DNA of 64,000 nucleotides from Idiomarina tyrosinivorans. Its GTDB lineage: Bacteria > Pseudomonadota > Gammaproteobacteria > Enterobacterales > Alteromonadaceae. Made by a program: the position numbers and the translations under genes. The stretch lies in the NCBI RefSeq assembly GCF_003987475.1, contig NZ_PIQH01000007.1, positions 62,001 through 126,000 of the forward strand. Direction: 5' to 3'. The notes beneath the pieces were generated by a model, which ran no database searches, was not told where the DNA came from, and saw nothing but the letters and a program-made list of their open reading frames with translations. Below are positions 52,909 to 63,756 of this stretch, one piece after another. The first letter of the stretch is position 1. Each line of letters begins with the position of its first letter.

Positions 52909-55056
52909 TTAAAAGTGGTAACTCAGGGTCGCTGAGTAGTTTCTTGGGGCGCCGTAGTAACCCTGTGACCAATACAAGCTGTTGATGTACTTTTCATCGG
53001 TCACATTGTTTGCGTTCAGGCTCAAGCTTAATTGTTCAGTGAATTGGTAGCTTGCCATCAGGTTCAAACGGCCGTAGGCATCTTGGCGCACAATGATCGG
53101 CTCGCCAGCATTGTCGTATTGCTCTGCCACTAAGCCCTCATTGCGGTAGATGCTCGCTTGCCATATGTAGGTGGCGCCGATTTTCAACTGCGGCAGATTA
53201 CTCGGGCTGTAGGTTAGTGAGGTACGGAAGAGTTGCTCTGGGGTATAACTCTCGACCGTTTCGTCACCGGAAATATCAAACGCCGTGGCGGCAACTACGC
53301 CATTTAACCCTGGTGCAATTTCTCCCGACAGGTAAACCTCTATACCCTTGCTCTCAACTTCTTTGGCTGCTCGGTACACCGTTTCAGGCACGTTCGTCGA
53401 CGGGTTTTGCGCAGTGCCGTCGGCGACGGCTAAGTTCTCTTGTTTTACCTGAAAATAGGCGGCCGATAGCAACGCGTTGCCGTCGAATAATTCCGACTTT
53501 ATGCCCACTTCGCTATTCTTACCGGTTAACGGTGGCAAACGTTCAAAGTCACGATTTCGCTCGCTTTGCGCCATAAAGGTTTCGGTGTAAGAGCCGTAAA
53601 CCGTGGTGGAGTTACTTAACGCGTAGGTTAACCCAAAATATGGGATAAACTGGCTTTCATCGCGCGATTGGTCCACTCCATAGCCAATTCCGTCGGCGAC
53701 GAACTGATTAAAGCGTCCTCCGAGCAAAAGCTTGGCGTTTTTGGTTAGGCTCAAGCGAGTTTGTGCGTACACCGATTTTTGTGTGGTATCAATAACGCTG
53801 CCGTCTTCACCGTCGGTAAATTCGGGCAATGGCGTGTTACCGTCCCACTCAGGCAATGCTGGCATGGCGGGGAAGCCGTTGCCGGTATGGTAATCATAGA
53901 GTGAGGTATCTACCCAGTCTAAACGCGCATAGCTCGCCCCAACGACTACTTGGTGGGTCAGTCCCCAAGCATTGAAGTTACCGCTTAAATAGGTGTCGAA
54001 AGTATCCTTTTGTTCATCTAGGGTATAGTCGCTACCGTAACCGATAAGGCCAAGCCCGGTTTCGGGATCCAGCCCAGCTTGCGCGTCGGCTAAATAGGTG
54101 TAAAACAATACCGTGTCTTCGTCTTTGCGTTCACGGTTGTAGGCAAAGCGCAAACTCCAATCGTTGTTCAACGCGGTGACCACGTCTATGAAAGATCGGC
54201 TTTCGCTGACATTCCATTCCGACCAGTCGGCGGCGATGTTGGTTGAACGGTCAAAGTTGGTCGGTGTCCCGTCACCATAGTAAAGCGTCAGCGCGCCCCA
54301 GAGTGGACCATCGGTATTACTTCGATGTTCGCTGTGGCCGATAGTGATTAGGGTATCAGCGGTCGGTGCGTAGTCCAGCACGCCGTAAAATACTTGGCTA
54401 TCGTTGCTGTAGCGGTCTAAATAGGAATCGCTGTTGTCGGTCACCGCGACAATACGGCCGCGGACATTGTTTGTCAGAGTACCGGAAACGTCGCCTTGCA
54501 GCCGCTTACCACTCCACGAACTCAACTGTGCGCTAAAATTGGCGTGAGTTTCGGTAGTCGGGCGTTTGCGCACTAAGTTTACCGTTGCTGAGGGGCTGCC
54601 GATTCCGGTCATAATGCCGTTGGCGCCGTGGATGACTTCGATTTTTTCATACAGCGCGGTATCGATGCGCCCGTGTGAATTGCCGTTCGCCAAAGGCAAG
54701 CCAATCCCGTCTATTTGAAAGTTATTCACTGCAAAGCCACGCGAGCTAAAGTAGGTGCGGTCGCTCTCGACTTGCTCAACATTAATCGTCGCCGAGGTTT
54801 CTAATGCGGTGTTCAGATCGTCCAGCGCAAAGTCTTTGATTTTTTGGCTGCTAATGCTGGATACCATTTGTGGGGTATCTTTCAAACTGATGTCTAACTT
54901 GCTGGCGCCTTGCTGGTTATTGGTTAAATAACCGCTTTGCTTCTCACCAGCGACTTCAATGCGTTCTATATCATCGGCCTGTTTTTCTTGTGCCAGCACA
55001 GTGCCTGTGTGGATTGCAACGGCTACGGCTAATGCTACGCGAGATACGGTTTTCAC
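52909..55056 (-). CDS. TonB-dependent siderophore receptor (FhuE-like)
   Basis: From GTG 55056 the protein is 715 aa with a signal peptide ending AIHTGTVLA. The plug domain has DTPQMVSSISSQKI, FSSRGFAVNNFQIDGIGLP and the GANGIMTGIGSPSATVNLVRKRP turn typical of siderophore receptors (read in two parts). The barrel ends SATLSYHF with the terminal Phe. It imports a ferric siderophore using TonB energy; the ligand is unknown, though plug and length suggest the coprogen/rhodotorulate-type group. GAGG precedes this GTG; a longer start at 55092 is less likely. A Fur-like dyad lies at 55105-55119. Confidence 0.9.
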   Translation of the reverse strand: MKTVSRVALAVAVAIHTGTVLAQEKQADDIERIEVAGEKQSGYLTNNQQGASKLDISLKDTPQMVSSISSQKIKDFALDDLNTALETSATINVEQVESDRTYFSSRGFAVNNFQIDGIGLPLANGNSHGRIDTALYEKIEVIHGANGIMTGIGSPSATVNLVRKRPTTETHANFSAQLSSWSGKRLQGDVSGTLTNNVRGRIVAVTDNSDSYLDRYSNDSQVFYGVLDYAPTADTLITIGHSEHRSNTDGPLWGALTLYYGDGTPTNFDRSTNIAADWSEWNVSESRSFIDVVTALNNDWSLRFAYNRERKDEDTVLFYTYLADAQAGLDPETGLGLIGYGSDYTLDEQKDTFDTYLSGNFNAWGLTHQVVVGASYARLDWVDTSLYDYHTGNGFPAMPALPEWDGNTPLPEFTDGEDGSVIDTTQKSVYAQTRLSLTKNAKLLLGGRFNQFVADGIGYGVDQSRDESQFIPYFGLTYALSNSTTVYGSYTETFMAQSERNRDFERLPPLTGKNSEVGIKSELFDGNALLSAAYFQVKQENLAVADGTAQNPSTNVPETVYRAAKEVESKGIEVYLSGEIAPGLNGVVAATAFDISGDETVESYTPEQLFRTSLTYSPSNLPQLKIGATYIWQASIYRNEGLVAEQYDNAGEPIIVRQDAYGRLNLMASYQFTEQLSLSLNANNVTDEKYINSLYWSQGYYGAPRNYSATLSYHF

Positions 55057-55104
55057 GGCGTTGTCCTCTATCAACAATGGAAAGTCCGGCAAGCTTAATG
55101 TAAA

Positions 55105-55119
55105 TGCGAATGATTCGCA
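55105..55119. promoter_or_regulatory. Fur-like box before the TonB-dependent receptor
   Basis: TGCGAATGATTCGCA is a perfect 7-1-7 palindrome agreeing with TGATAATnATTATCA at most symmetric positions. It lies 49 bases before the receptor start. Iron repression by Fur is inferred. Confidence 0.65.
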
Positions 55120-55202
55120 ATACCTAATTTGAGTTGGTTATCTCCCCCAGTCAAAATGCACAGTTTTCATGCAAATTAGGTTGATTCTTATTTAGGTCTA
55201 GT

Positions 55203-55217
55203 TGATAATGGTTATCA
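55203..55217. promoter_or_regulatory. Fur box before feoA
   Basis: TGATAATGGTTATCA matches the Fur 7-1-7 consensus at 13 of 14 positions, and lies 20 bases before the feoA ATG. It is the stronger of the two Fur-like sites in the region. Confidence 0.8.
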
Positions 55218-55236
55218 ATTAACTTGAGAGGTGGTT

Positions 55237-55467
55237 ATGACGCTTTGGGATCTACAGGCTAATCAAATTGCCCATGTTCAAAACTTTCACAACGCGTTGT
55301 CGACGACTGTTGCCAACCGTTTAGAAGAAATGGGATTTTGCCAAGGTCAGCCAATTGTGTGTTTGCGTCGCTCGCCCTTAAAAGGGCCGCTAGTGGTGCA
55401 ATTGGGCGATTGCGTGTACTCGCTTGAGCAAACCATTGCTGAGCAGATCCATTTAACGGCAGCGTAG
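55237..55467 (+). CDS. feoA: Ferrous iron transport protein FeoA
   Basis: From ATG 55237 the protein is 76 aa, an SH3-like domain with VANRLEEMGFCQGQPIVCLRR (read in parts) and a LKGPLVVQLGDCVYSL strand. FeoA is a cytoplasmic partner of FeoB. GAGAGG precedes the ATG. It is followed 52 bases later by feoB, and a Fur box lies just upstream. Confidence 0.92.
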   Translation: MTLWDLQANQIAHVQNFHNALSTTVANRLEEMGFCQGQPIVCLRRSPLKGPLVVQLGDCVYSLEQTIAEQIHLTAA

Positions 55468-55519
55468 GCCAAAAACCGCTTCCACCCTCTTGGCAAACCG
55501 TTTAGATAGTAGGGGCGTC

Positions 55520-57334
55520 ATGCAACGCATTATTCTTGTAGGTAAGCCAAACAGCGGCAAAAGCTTGCTGTTTAACCAACTCACTGGCTTACGCCAAAAA
55601 GTCGCCAACTTCCCGGGCGTTACGGTTGAATTAAAAAGTGGCCAGTTTGATGAGTTCGAACTCATCGACTTCCCTGGCACGTATTCCCTAAATAGTCTTT
55701 CGCGCGATGAACAAATAGCCATCGAAAAACTGAATATTGCGGTTCACGACGAACACACTTCAATGGTGGTTTGTGTACTAGACGCAACCCGCTTAGAGCG
55801 CAGTTTGGTGTTCGGTTTGCAAGCGCAGCGTTTAGCGGAAGAAAACGGTAAGTCGGTAGTGTTTGTGTTGAACATGATCGACGAAGTGCAAAAGCACGGC
55901 TTTGAAATTGATGTAGACGGTTTGCAACAGGCCTTAGGGGCGCCGGTATTTGCGCTATCGGCGAAAAAGCTCATCGGTGTCGCAGAATTCAAAAAGGCAT
56001 TGCCGGCGTTAGTTAAGCAAGGCAAAACCAGCCATCACGATATTCCTGAAGCACGAGAAAAAGTCATTGAACGTGCGCGTAACATCAGCAAACAATATGG
56101 CATCCAAGCCGATGTTGTGCTGAAAAGCCAGAATCGTATCGACCGCTTTTTACTCCACAATGTACTAGGTGGCGTTGCCTTCTTGGCGGTGATGTTCTTA
56201 CTGTTCCAAAGTATTTTTACTTGGGCGACGCCGTTAATGGATGGGGTGGAATGGTGTATCACCGAGTTCGCGCATTGGTTAACGGCGTTAATCGGCCCCG
56301 GAATGATTTCCGACTTCTTGAACGATGCCGTGTTTGGCGGTGTTGGGGCATTTTTAGTGTTTGTGCCGCAGATTATGGTGCTGACCTTTATTATTGGCCT
56401 GCTGGAGGATAGCGGTTACCTCGCCCGCGCAGCGCTGATTTGTCATAAACCATTGAGTTATTTCGGTTTGTCCGGGCGCAGCTTTATCCCATACTTATCC
56501 GGCTTTGCCTGCGCTATTCCCGGCATTATGGCCGCGCGGACTATCGAATCGCCGCGTAAACGGTTGATTACCATGATGACCATTCCGTTGATGTCGTGCT
56601 CGGCGCGGTTACCGGTATATGCTTTGTTGGTTGCGGTACTGATACCAGAAGATGCAACGCTGTTCGGCATTTTTGATTTCCGTGGTGCGGCGTTCTTTGG
56701 CTTGTACCTGTTCGGTATTATCGTTGCGCTTATTGTGAGTTTACTGCTCAATCGTTTTACCCGTAACCAAAGCGACGAAATGGATATGCCATTTATTTTG
56801 GAGTTACCATCGTATCGGGTTCCGCATTGGAAGCCGCTATTTCATCGGGTATTGAACAGTGGCAAATACTTCATTCGCCGCGCGGCACCGGTAATTTTCA
56901 TTATCTCTTTGTGTTTGTGGGTGCTTGGTTACTTCCCCCAAGGCGCGGGTCTACAGGGCTCATTCTTAGGCCAAATTGGCCATATCATCGAACCGATTTT
57001 TGAACCCATGGGCTTAGACTGGCGCTATGGCGTGGCGATTATTATGTCGTTCTTGGCGCGGGAAGTTTTCGTTGGCGCGCTGGGTACATTGTTTGGGATG
57101 GCCGGTGCCGACGACAATATCGCCGGCTTAGCGGCGAATATTCAAGCCGATGGTTTGACTCTGGGAGCCGGCCTGGGGCTGCTGCTGTTTTACGTGGTGG
57201 CATTGCAATGTGTTGCAACGGTAGCAACCCTTCGCGCTGAAACCGGTAAAGGCTCTATTGCTTGGGGGTTAATGGCGGCCTATGGCGTACTGGCTTACAT
57301 TATTGCGGTGGTCACCTTCCAACTGGTGAGTTAA
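55520..57334 (+). CDS. feoB: Ferrous iron permease FeoB (short form)
   Basis: From ATG 55520 the protein is 604 aa, against about 770 in E. coli. The N-terminal G domain has GKPNSGKSLLF (G1), GVTVE (G2), DFPGTYSLNS (G3) and NMID (G4), followed by a linker and membrane core with two Gate regions (SGYLARAALI, PGIMAARTIES; PVIFIISLCLWVLGYF, REVFVGALGTLFGMA). The N-terminus and core look complete; the loss is in loops and the C-terminus. It imports Fe(II) across the inner membrane. No feoC follows. AGGGGCG precedes the ATG. Confidence 0.93.
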   Translation: MQRIILVGKPNSGKSLLFNQLTGLRQKVANFPGVTVELKSGQFDEFELIDFPGTYSLNSLSRDEQIAIEKLNIAVHDEHTSMVVCVLDATRLERSLVFGLQAQRLAEENGKSVVFVLNMIDEVQKHGFEIDVDGLQQALGAPVFALSAKKLIGVAEFKKALPALVKQGKTSHHDIPEAREKVIERARNISKQYGIQADVVLKSQNRIDRFLLHNVLGGVAFLAVMFLLFQSIFTWATPLMDGVEWCITEFAHWLTALIGPGMISDFLNDAVFGGVGAFLVFVPQIMVLTFIIGLLEDSGYLARAALICHKPLSYFGLSGRSFIPYLSGFACAIPGIMAARTIESPRKRLITMMTIPLMSCSARLPVYALLVAVLIPEDATLFGIFDFRGAAFFGLYLFGIIVALIVSLLLNRFTRNQSDEMDMPFILELPSYRVPHWKPLFHRVLNSGKYFIRRAAPVIFIISLCLWVLGYFPQGAGLQGSFLGQIGHIIEPIFEPMGLDWRYGVAIIMSFLAREVFVGALGTLFGMAGADDNIAGLAANIQADGLTLGAGLGLLLFYVVALQCVATVATLRAETGKGSIAWGLMAAYGVLAYIIAVVTFQLVS

Positions 57335-57367
57335 CCCAAACAACCTAGCCATTTCCCAAATATTTTC

Positions 57368-57400
57368 GGCCCCGTGGCGATATCGCTTCGGGGCCTTTTT
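57368..57400 (+). terminator. Rho-independent terminator after feoB
   Basis: GGCCCCG (57368-57374) pairs with CGGGGCC (57389-57395), with a further inner GCGATATCGC self-complementary segment, followed by five T. Confidence 0.9.
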
Positions 57401-57551
57401 ATACAAGTATCGCGGACTTCACTGTTAACCCCGAAGTTTCCGATTATACCAATCGTCTTTTTAACATTCCATTTACATCTACTTTCGGCAAAATTCATCT
57501 ACGCTCATTTCAGATGTGCACAGACGTTTTCCCATTAACTGCAATTATTAA

Positions 57552-59792
<2,241 letters not shown>

Positions 59793-59810
59793 GTGATTCA
59801 GCAAAAACAC

Positions 59811-59839
59811 AAAAGCGGCACCTTGAGTGCCGCTTTTTT
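59811..59839. terminator. Terminator between katG and the S41 peptidase gene
   Basis: GCGGCAC (59815-59821) and GTGCCGC (59827-59833) form a stem with loop CTTGA, flanked by A4 before and T6 after, so it can terminate katG and, less strongly, the converging S41 gene. Confidence 0.9.
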
Positions 59840-59858
59840 AGTCCTACTGCCGTTTTGG

Positions 59859-60953
59859 TTACATGGAGATGGTCTCTTCCAGCCATTTTTTGGCGACATC
59901 CACACCATCGTTTTTATCTAACGGCACATATACATCTGGAACAACGCCAATGCCATCTACCGGTTGCGCAGGAATGCGTTTAGAGCGTGAGGTGGCATAC
60001 ATCAGTTGGTACTGGCCTGAAGGCAACAAATGTGGGCGCAAGTTGGAATAGTCCAAACTGCCATGGGTGCGTTCCCCCATCAATTTCACATTAAAACTTT
60101 GCCGTGCCGCTAAAAGGAATTGCTCGCATGAACTGCCGCAACCGCTGTCGACCAGTATAACCACCCGTTGTGGGCGTTGAATAGGCGCTTTCTCAGGCTC
60201 GTTAAAATCCGTTGGTTTGGCGTTTGGATCGTTCGAAACAAAGCTGTTCAGAGGCGCTGCTCGCATGGTTTTAACCACCGGTTCAAGCATTTTCGGGCAC
60301 GCTTCGTCGTTTGGCATAAACACATCACAAATGCGTTGCTGGGCTTTGATATTTTCTTCTGTTACCCACCATTCCACACCGACACTTTGGTAGGAGTTGA
60401 CCATAAAGTAGGGCAGTAACACTGCGTAGGTCGAGTCGCTGCCGCCGCCGTTGCCCCGCACGTCGATAATCCAGAACGGGTGGCTTGCTAAGCTTTGTTG
60501 CTGTGCTGTAAGCAACGATTTCAAGGCTTCGGTATGGCGCGGGTCAAAGCTTGGTAGGCGCAATTGCAACGTTTGTTCAGACAACACATTAATGCTCGGT
60601 TCATCGGCTTTCTTCGCGTCTGGTACAGATACCTCGCCGCGATCTTCTTCGTTGATGTACCAAACGCGCAAATGGCCTTTGCGGTAGGCTTTCAGATATT
60701 GGCTGAGCACTGGCTCGCAATCTTTCATCGATTCGACATTGGCCGCTTCCAGTTGTGCTTTGTCGAGTGCCTTATCGAAGTGCTCTTGGCCATAATAGGC
60801 AATATGGTCTTTAGCACCGGCATCATTGGCTTTTAAAAAGCTGGGTAATGCGGCCAAATCATTCAAACACTGGTCGGCAGGGTCTTGTGCCGAACTGCAA
60901 AAAGGTAATGCGGTGAGCAGTAAAGCAGAGCTCAATAACAAGGGTTTAAACAT
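59859..60953 (-). CDS. Exported S41-family serine peptidase
   Basis: Encodes 364 aa with signal peptide MFKPLLLSSALLLTALPFCSS. FWIIDVRGNGGGSDSTYAVLL (read in parts) is the S41 substrate-binding strand, and VDSGCGSSCEQFLLAARQ carries the nucleophilic Ser; LMGERTHGSLDYSN follows. There is no PDZ domain, unlike CtpA/Prc tail-specific proteases. Likely periplasmic; the target is unknown. Confidence 0.83.
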   Translation of the reverse strand: MFKPLLLSSALLLTALPFCSSAQDPADQCLNDLAALPSFLKANDAGAKDHIAYYGQEHFDKALDKAQLEAANVESMKDCEPVLSQYLKAYRKGHLRVWYINEEDRGEVSVPDAKKADEPSINVLSEQTLQLRLPSFDPRHTEALKSLLTAQQQSLASHPFWIIDVRGNGGGSDSTYAVLLPYFMVNSYQSVGVEWWVTEENIKAQQRICDVFMPNDEACPKMLEPVVKTMRAAPLNSFVSNDPNAKPTDFNEPEKAPIQRPQRVVILVDSGCGSSCEQFLLAARQSFNVKLMGERTHGSLDYSNLRPHLLPSGQYQLMYATSRSKRIPAQPVDGIGVVPDVYVPLDKNDGVDVAKKWLEETISM

Positions 60954-61032
60954 GATTTAACTCCAACTCACATGAGCGCATTATCATACCTCCGCTCAAC
61001 TGCAAATGCCGCTTCCTATTTGTAACGGAATT

Positions 61033-61914
61033 TTAAGCCAGTGCAGCCACGAGGTAATCAATAACCGCTCGTACTTTTGGCGCGAGCTGTTTACGTGAGG
61101 GGAATACCGCGTAAATACCCAACTGCAGCGCTTTGTATTGCGGCAGCACTCGCAATAGCTGACCGCTAGCAAGTTCGTTAGCGAGCAAGAAGTCGGGTTG
61201 TAGAATCAGTCCTTGGTGAGCTAATGCCATGGCTTTGCAACTCTCGCCGTTATTGCTAACAAACCATGGTTGGATGGCAACAGACTCGGTGCCGTTCGGC
61301 CCTTGGAAGCGCCAATGTAATCCGTCCGACCAATAACTGTAGTGAGCAATCGGGTAATCTTTTAAGTCGCTTAACTGTTGTGGCGTACCAAATTGCTGGA
61401 GATACTTGGGTGACGCTGCCATAACAATCTCGGTGCTCGCCAGCTTGCGCGTTATCAGTGTCGATTGCGGTAATTGTGAAATCCTGATGGCCAAGTCAAA
61501 ACCCTCTTCAACAACATCAGTAATGCGGTCCGATAGCGTAACTTCTAACTTTAACTGCGGATATTGACGGTGGAATTCAGGCCACAGGTGCGCCAGATGA
61601 TTTACTCCATAGGTGATCGGCGCATTAATGCGCAAAGTCCCCTGCACGTGCTCGGTTTTTTCTTGCAACATATCTTCAGCAGCGAATACGCCGTCTACTA
61701 ATTGCCTTGCTCGTTCATAGAACAAGGTGCCTTCTTCAGTCAGCGTCATGCGTCGGGTCGTGCGCTGCAACAGGCGTACTTGTAAACGTTCTTCTAAACC
61801 CTGGAGATAGCGCGAAACTGCTGCTTTGGAAAGGTTTAGGTGCGCTGCTGCAGCAACAAAGCTACCTTTCTCTACAACGGCACAAAAGGTCTGCATTTCA
61901 GTAAAGCGATCCAT
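61033..61914 (-). CDS. LysR-family transcriptional regulator
   Basis: Encodes 293 aa. The N-terminal HTH is GSFVAAAAHLNLSKAAVSRYL followed by LQRTTRRMTLTEEG (read in parts); the effector domain spans ~90-290. It belongs to the CrgA/YhjC-like group. It is divergent from doxX with 124 bases between starts, so it probably controls itself and the doxX-DODA-GNAT genes. Confidence 0.92.
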   Translation of the reverse strand: MDRFTEMQTFCAVVEKGSFVAAAAHLNLSKAAVSRYLQGLEERLQVRLLQRTTRRMTLTEEGTLFYERARQLVDGVFAAEDMLQEKTEHVQGTLRINAPITYGVNHLAHLWPEFHRQYPQLKLEVTLSDRITDVVEEGFDLAIRISQLPQSTLITRKLASTEIVMAASPKYLQQFGTPQQLSDLKDYPIAHYSYWSDGLHWRFQGPNGTESVAIQPWFVSNNGESCKAMALAHQGLILQPDFLLANELASGQLLRVLPQYKALQLGIYAVFPSRKQLAPKVRAVIDYLVAALA

Positions 61915-62038
61915 AACGAGTTCTTATAATTGTTTCAATCTATGCAACAGTGATTCTTATTTTAGGTTATTTATCTTATTTTTTATAGCTTCTAAACTGT
62001 TCAAGTCGTTTAATCATTACAACTTTGAGGATAAGACA

Positions 62039-62482
62039 ATGATCAACACCATTAAACAATCGATGAAAACCGATGAGAGTTGGGCACCGCTAGTGCTCCG
62101 GATTGCAGCGGGTATTATCTTTTTTGCTCATGGTTCACAAAAGTTATTTGGCGCTTTTGGCGGCTATGGCTTGGAAGGTACCGGACAGTGGATGGCTTCT
62201 GTAGGCTTAGAACCCGGTTACTTGATGGCGTTACTGGCAGGGCTCGCCGAGTTTTTAGGGGGTATCGCCATTTTCTTTGGTCTTTTAACCCGTCCAGCGG
62301 CATTAATGTTAAGCGTTACCATGGTTGTGGCTATTCTATCGGTTCATCTTGGTAATGGCTTATTTATGGCTAACAATGGTTATGAGTTTGGCCTGGCGTT
62401 GTTGGTGATTTCGCTATCGTTAGTTATCAGTGGTGGTGGACGCTGGTCGCTCGATCACAAGCTTAGCCAAGGCGTGCGCTAA
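62039..62482 (+). CDS. DoxX-family membrane protein
   Basis: From ATG 62039 the protein is 147 aa with four membrane helices. LVLRIAAGIIFFAHGSQKLFG and LLAGLAEFLGGIAIFFGLLTRPAAL (read in parts) are the DoxX signature. Members are linked to thiol and quinone redox balance; exact activity is unknown. TGAGGATAAG precedes the ATG. Its TAA overlaps the next ATG by one base. Confidence 0.92.
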   Translation: MINTIKQSMKTDESWAPLVLRIAAGIIFFAHGSQKLFGAFGGYGLEGTGQWMASVGLEPGYLMALLAGLAEFLGGIAIFFGLLTRPAALMLSVTMVVAILSVHLGNGLFMANNGYEFGLALLVISLSLVISGGGRWSLDHKLSQGVR

Positions 62483-63261
62483 TGGCTCGCTTACCCAGTC
62501 TATTTGTTTCTCATGGAGCGCCAACCTTTGCGTTGGCGCCCGGTCGGGCTGGTCAGGCGCTAGCGCAGTTAGGTCAGCAATTAGTTGGGGTCAAAGCCAT
62601 TGTGGTGGTTTCCGCTCACTGGCAGTCTCAGCAATTAACCATTAATGCTAATCCGCAACCGGTAACGGTGCATGATTTTGGTGGTTTTCCACAGCCGCTG
62701 TACGAACTGGAATATCCAGTACAAGGCCATCCTCAGCTCGCGCATGCGGTGAGTGAGTACTTACAAGTTCAGGGCTATCAGCCACGTTTAGATAGCCAAC
62801 GAGGGCTAGACCACGGTGTTTGGGTACCGTTATTACACTTGCGACCACAAGCCGACTGGCCGGTTGTACAATTGTCGTTGCCCTATCACGCCAGTCCACA
62901 ATGGCTCTTCGACCTAGGTCAGGCGTTGAACACGTTTGCTGAACAAGGCGTATTAATTATCGGTTCGGGCAGCCTTACTCACAATCTTCAGGATGTGGTG
63001 TTTAATGCGCAACAGCCGGTAGCCTATGCTGAGCGATTTCAGCAATGGATTACTGAGCGGTTGCAACAACACGACCGCGCTGCAGTGATTCGGGCATTGA
63101 ATGATGCGCCCGATGCCGCGCGTGCGCATCCCACCACCGAACACTTTCTACCACTGTTGTTTGCTTTGGGCGCCGCAGCGCCAGATTATCATTTACAAAC
63201 CATAAAAGGTGGTATCGAGCATCGCGCGCTGGCAATGGACGGTTTTTGCTTTAACCAGTAA
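62482..63261 (+). CDS. 4,5-DOPA extradiol dioxygenase-like protein (DODA/YgiD)
   Basis: Encodes 259 aa of the class III extradiol ring-cleavage fold. Zinc or iron ligands are placed in SHGAP, HDFGGFP, GLDHGVWVPL and SGSLTHNLQ. E. coli YgiD cleaves DOPA, but most members have unknown aromatic substrates. It is translationally coupled to doxX (TAATG), a recurring pair that suggests handling of quinones or catechols, under the LysR protein. Confidence 0.9.
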   Translation: MARLPSLFVSHGAPTFALAPGRAGQALAQLGQQLVGVKAIVVVSAHWQSQQLTINANPQPVTVHDFGGFPQPLYELEYPVQGHPQLAHAVSEYLQVQGYQPRLDSQRGLDHGVWVPLLHLRPQADWPVVQLSLPYHASPQWLFDLGQALNTFAEQGVLIIGSGSLTHNLQDVVFNAQQPVAYAERFQQWITERLQQHDRAAVIRALNDAPDAARAHPTTEHFLPLLFALGAAAPDYHLQTIKGGIEHRALAMDGFCFNQ

Positions 63262-63294
63262 TATGAGGGCTTTGCTCAGTATTGGGAAAGCAGC

Positions 63295-63753
63295 ATGAGT
63301 TACCGATTAGCCCCGGCTACGCTAGATACCTTGCAACAGGCGCTGGAGTGGGCTAAAGACAGCCAGACCTTTAAATTTTGGTTTGGACCCAATATTGCGT
63401 TGGGTACTAGTGCCGACGCTATCTGGGAAAAAATTCAGGGCGATGAGCGGCCAAGTTACGCATTCTATGCTGGCGATGAGTTGGTCGGTTTCGGCCAGGC
63501 CTATCATAAAGTCGATGACGCCATTCACATTGCTTGCTTGATCGTGAATGCGGAGTTTCGTGGCAAAGGTGTCGGTAAAGCGTTTGTTCAAGCGTTAATG
63601 GAGGTCGCCTTTGCCGAGCCGCAAGTGAATACCATTACTCTGAATGTTTACCCAGACAACACGCCGGCGCGAAAACTTTACGAACGTCTAGGTTACCAAG
63701 TGGCGGGCGAAGACCGAGGGATGGTGGCAATGCGCTTGCCGCGCCCCGAATAG
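63295..63753 (+). CDS. GNAT-family N-acetyltransferase
   Basis: Encodes 152 aa. The acetyl-CoA motif is EFRGKGVGKAFVQAL (~92-106), followed by LNVYPDNTPARKLYERLGYQV. The acceptor substrate is not predictable. It lies 33 bases after the DODA gene on the same strand and may share its transcript. Confidence 0.9.
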   Translation: MSYRLAPATLDTLQQALEWAKDSQTFKFWFGPNIALGTSADAIWEKIQGDERPSYAFYAGDELVGFGQAYHKVDDAIHIACLIVNAEFRGKGVGKAFVQALMEVAFAEPQVNTITLNVYPDNTPARKLYERLGYQVAGEDRGMVAMRLPRPE

Positions 63754-63756
63754 CGA

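Noticed and set aside
57441-57455. Possible OxyR site before katG
   Set aside because: CGATTATACCAATCG is a dyad, but lacks the ATAG-N7-CTAT spacing of OxyR sites.
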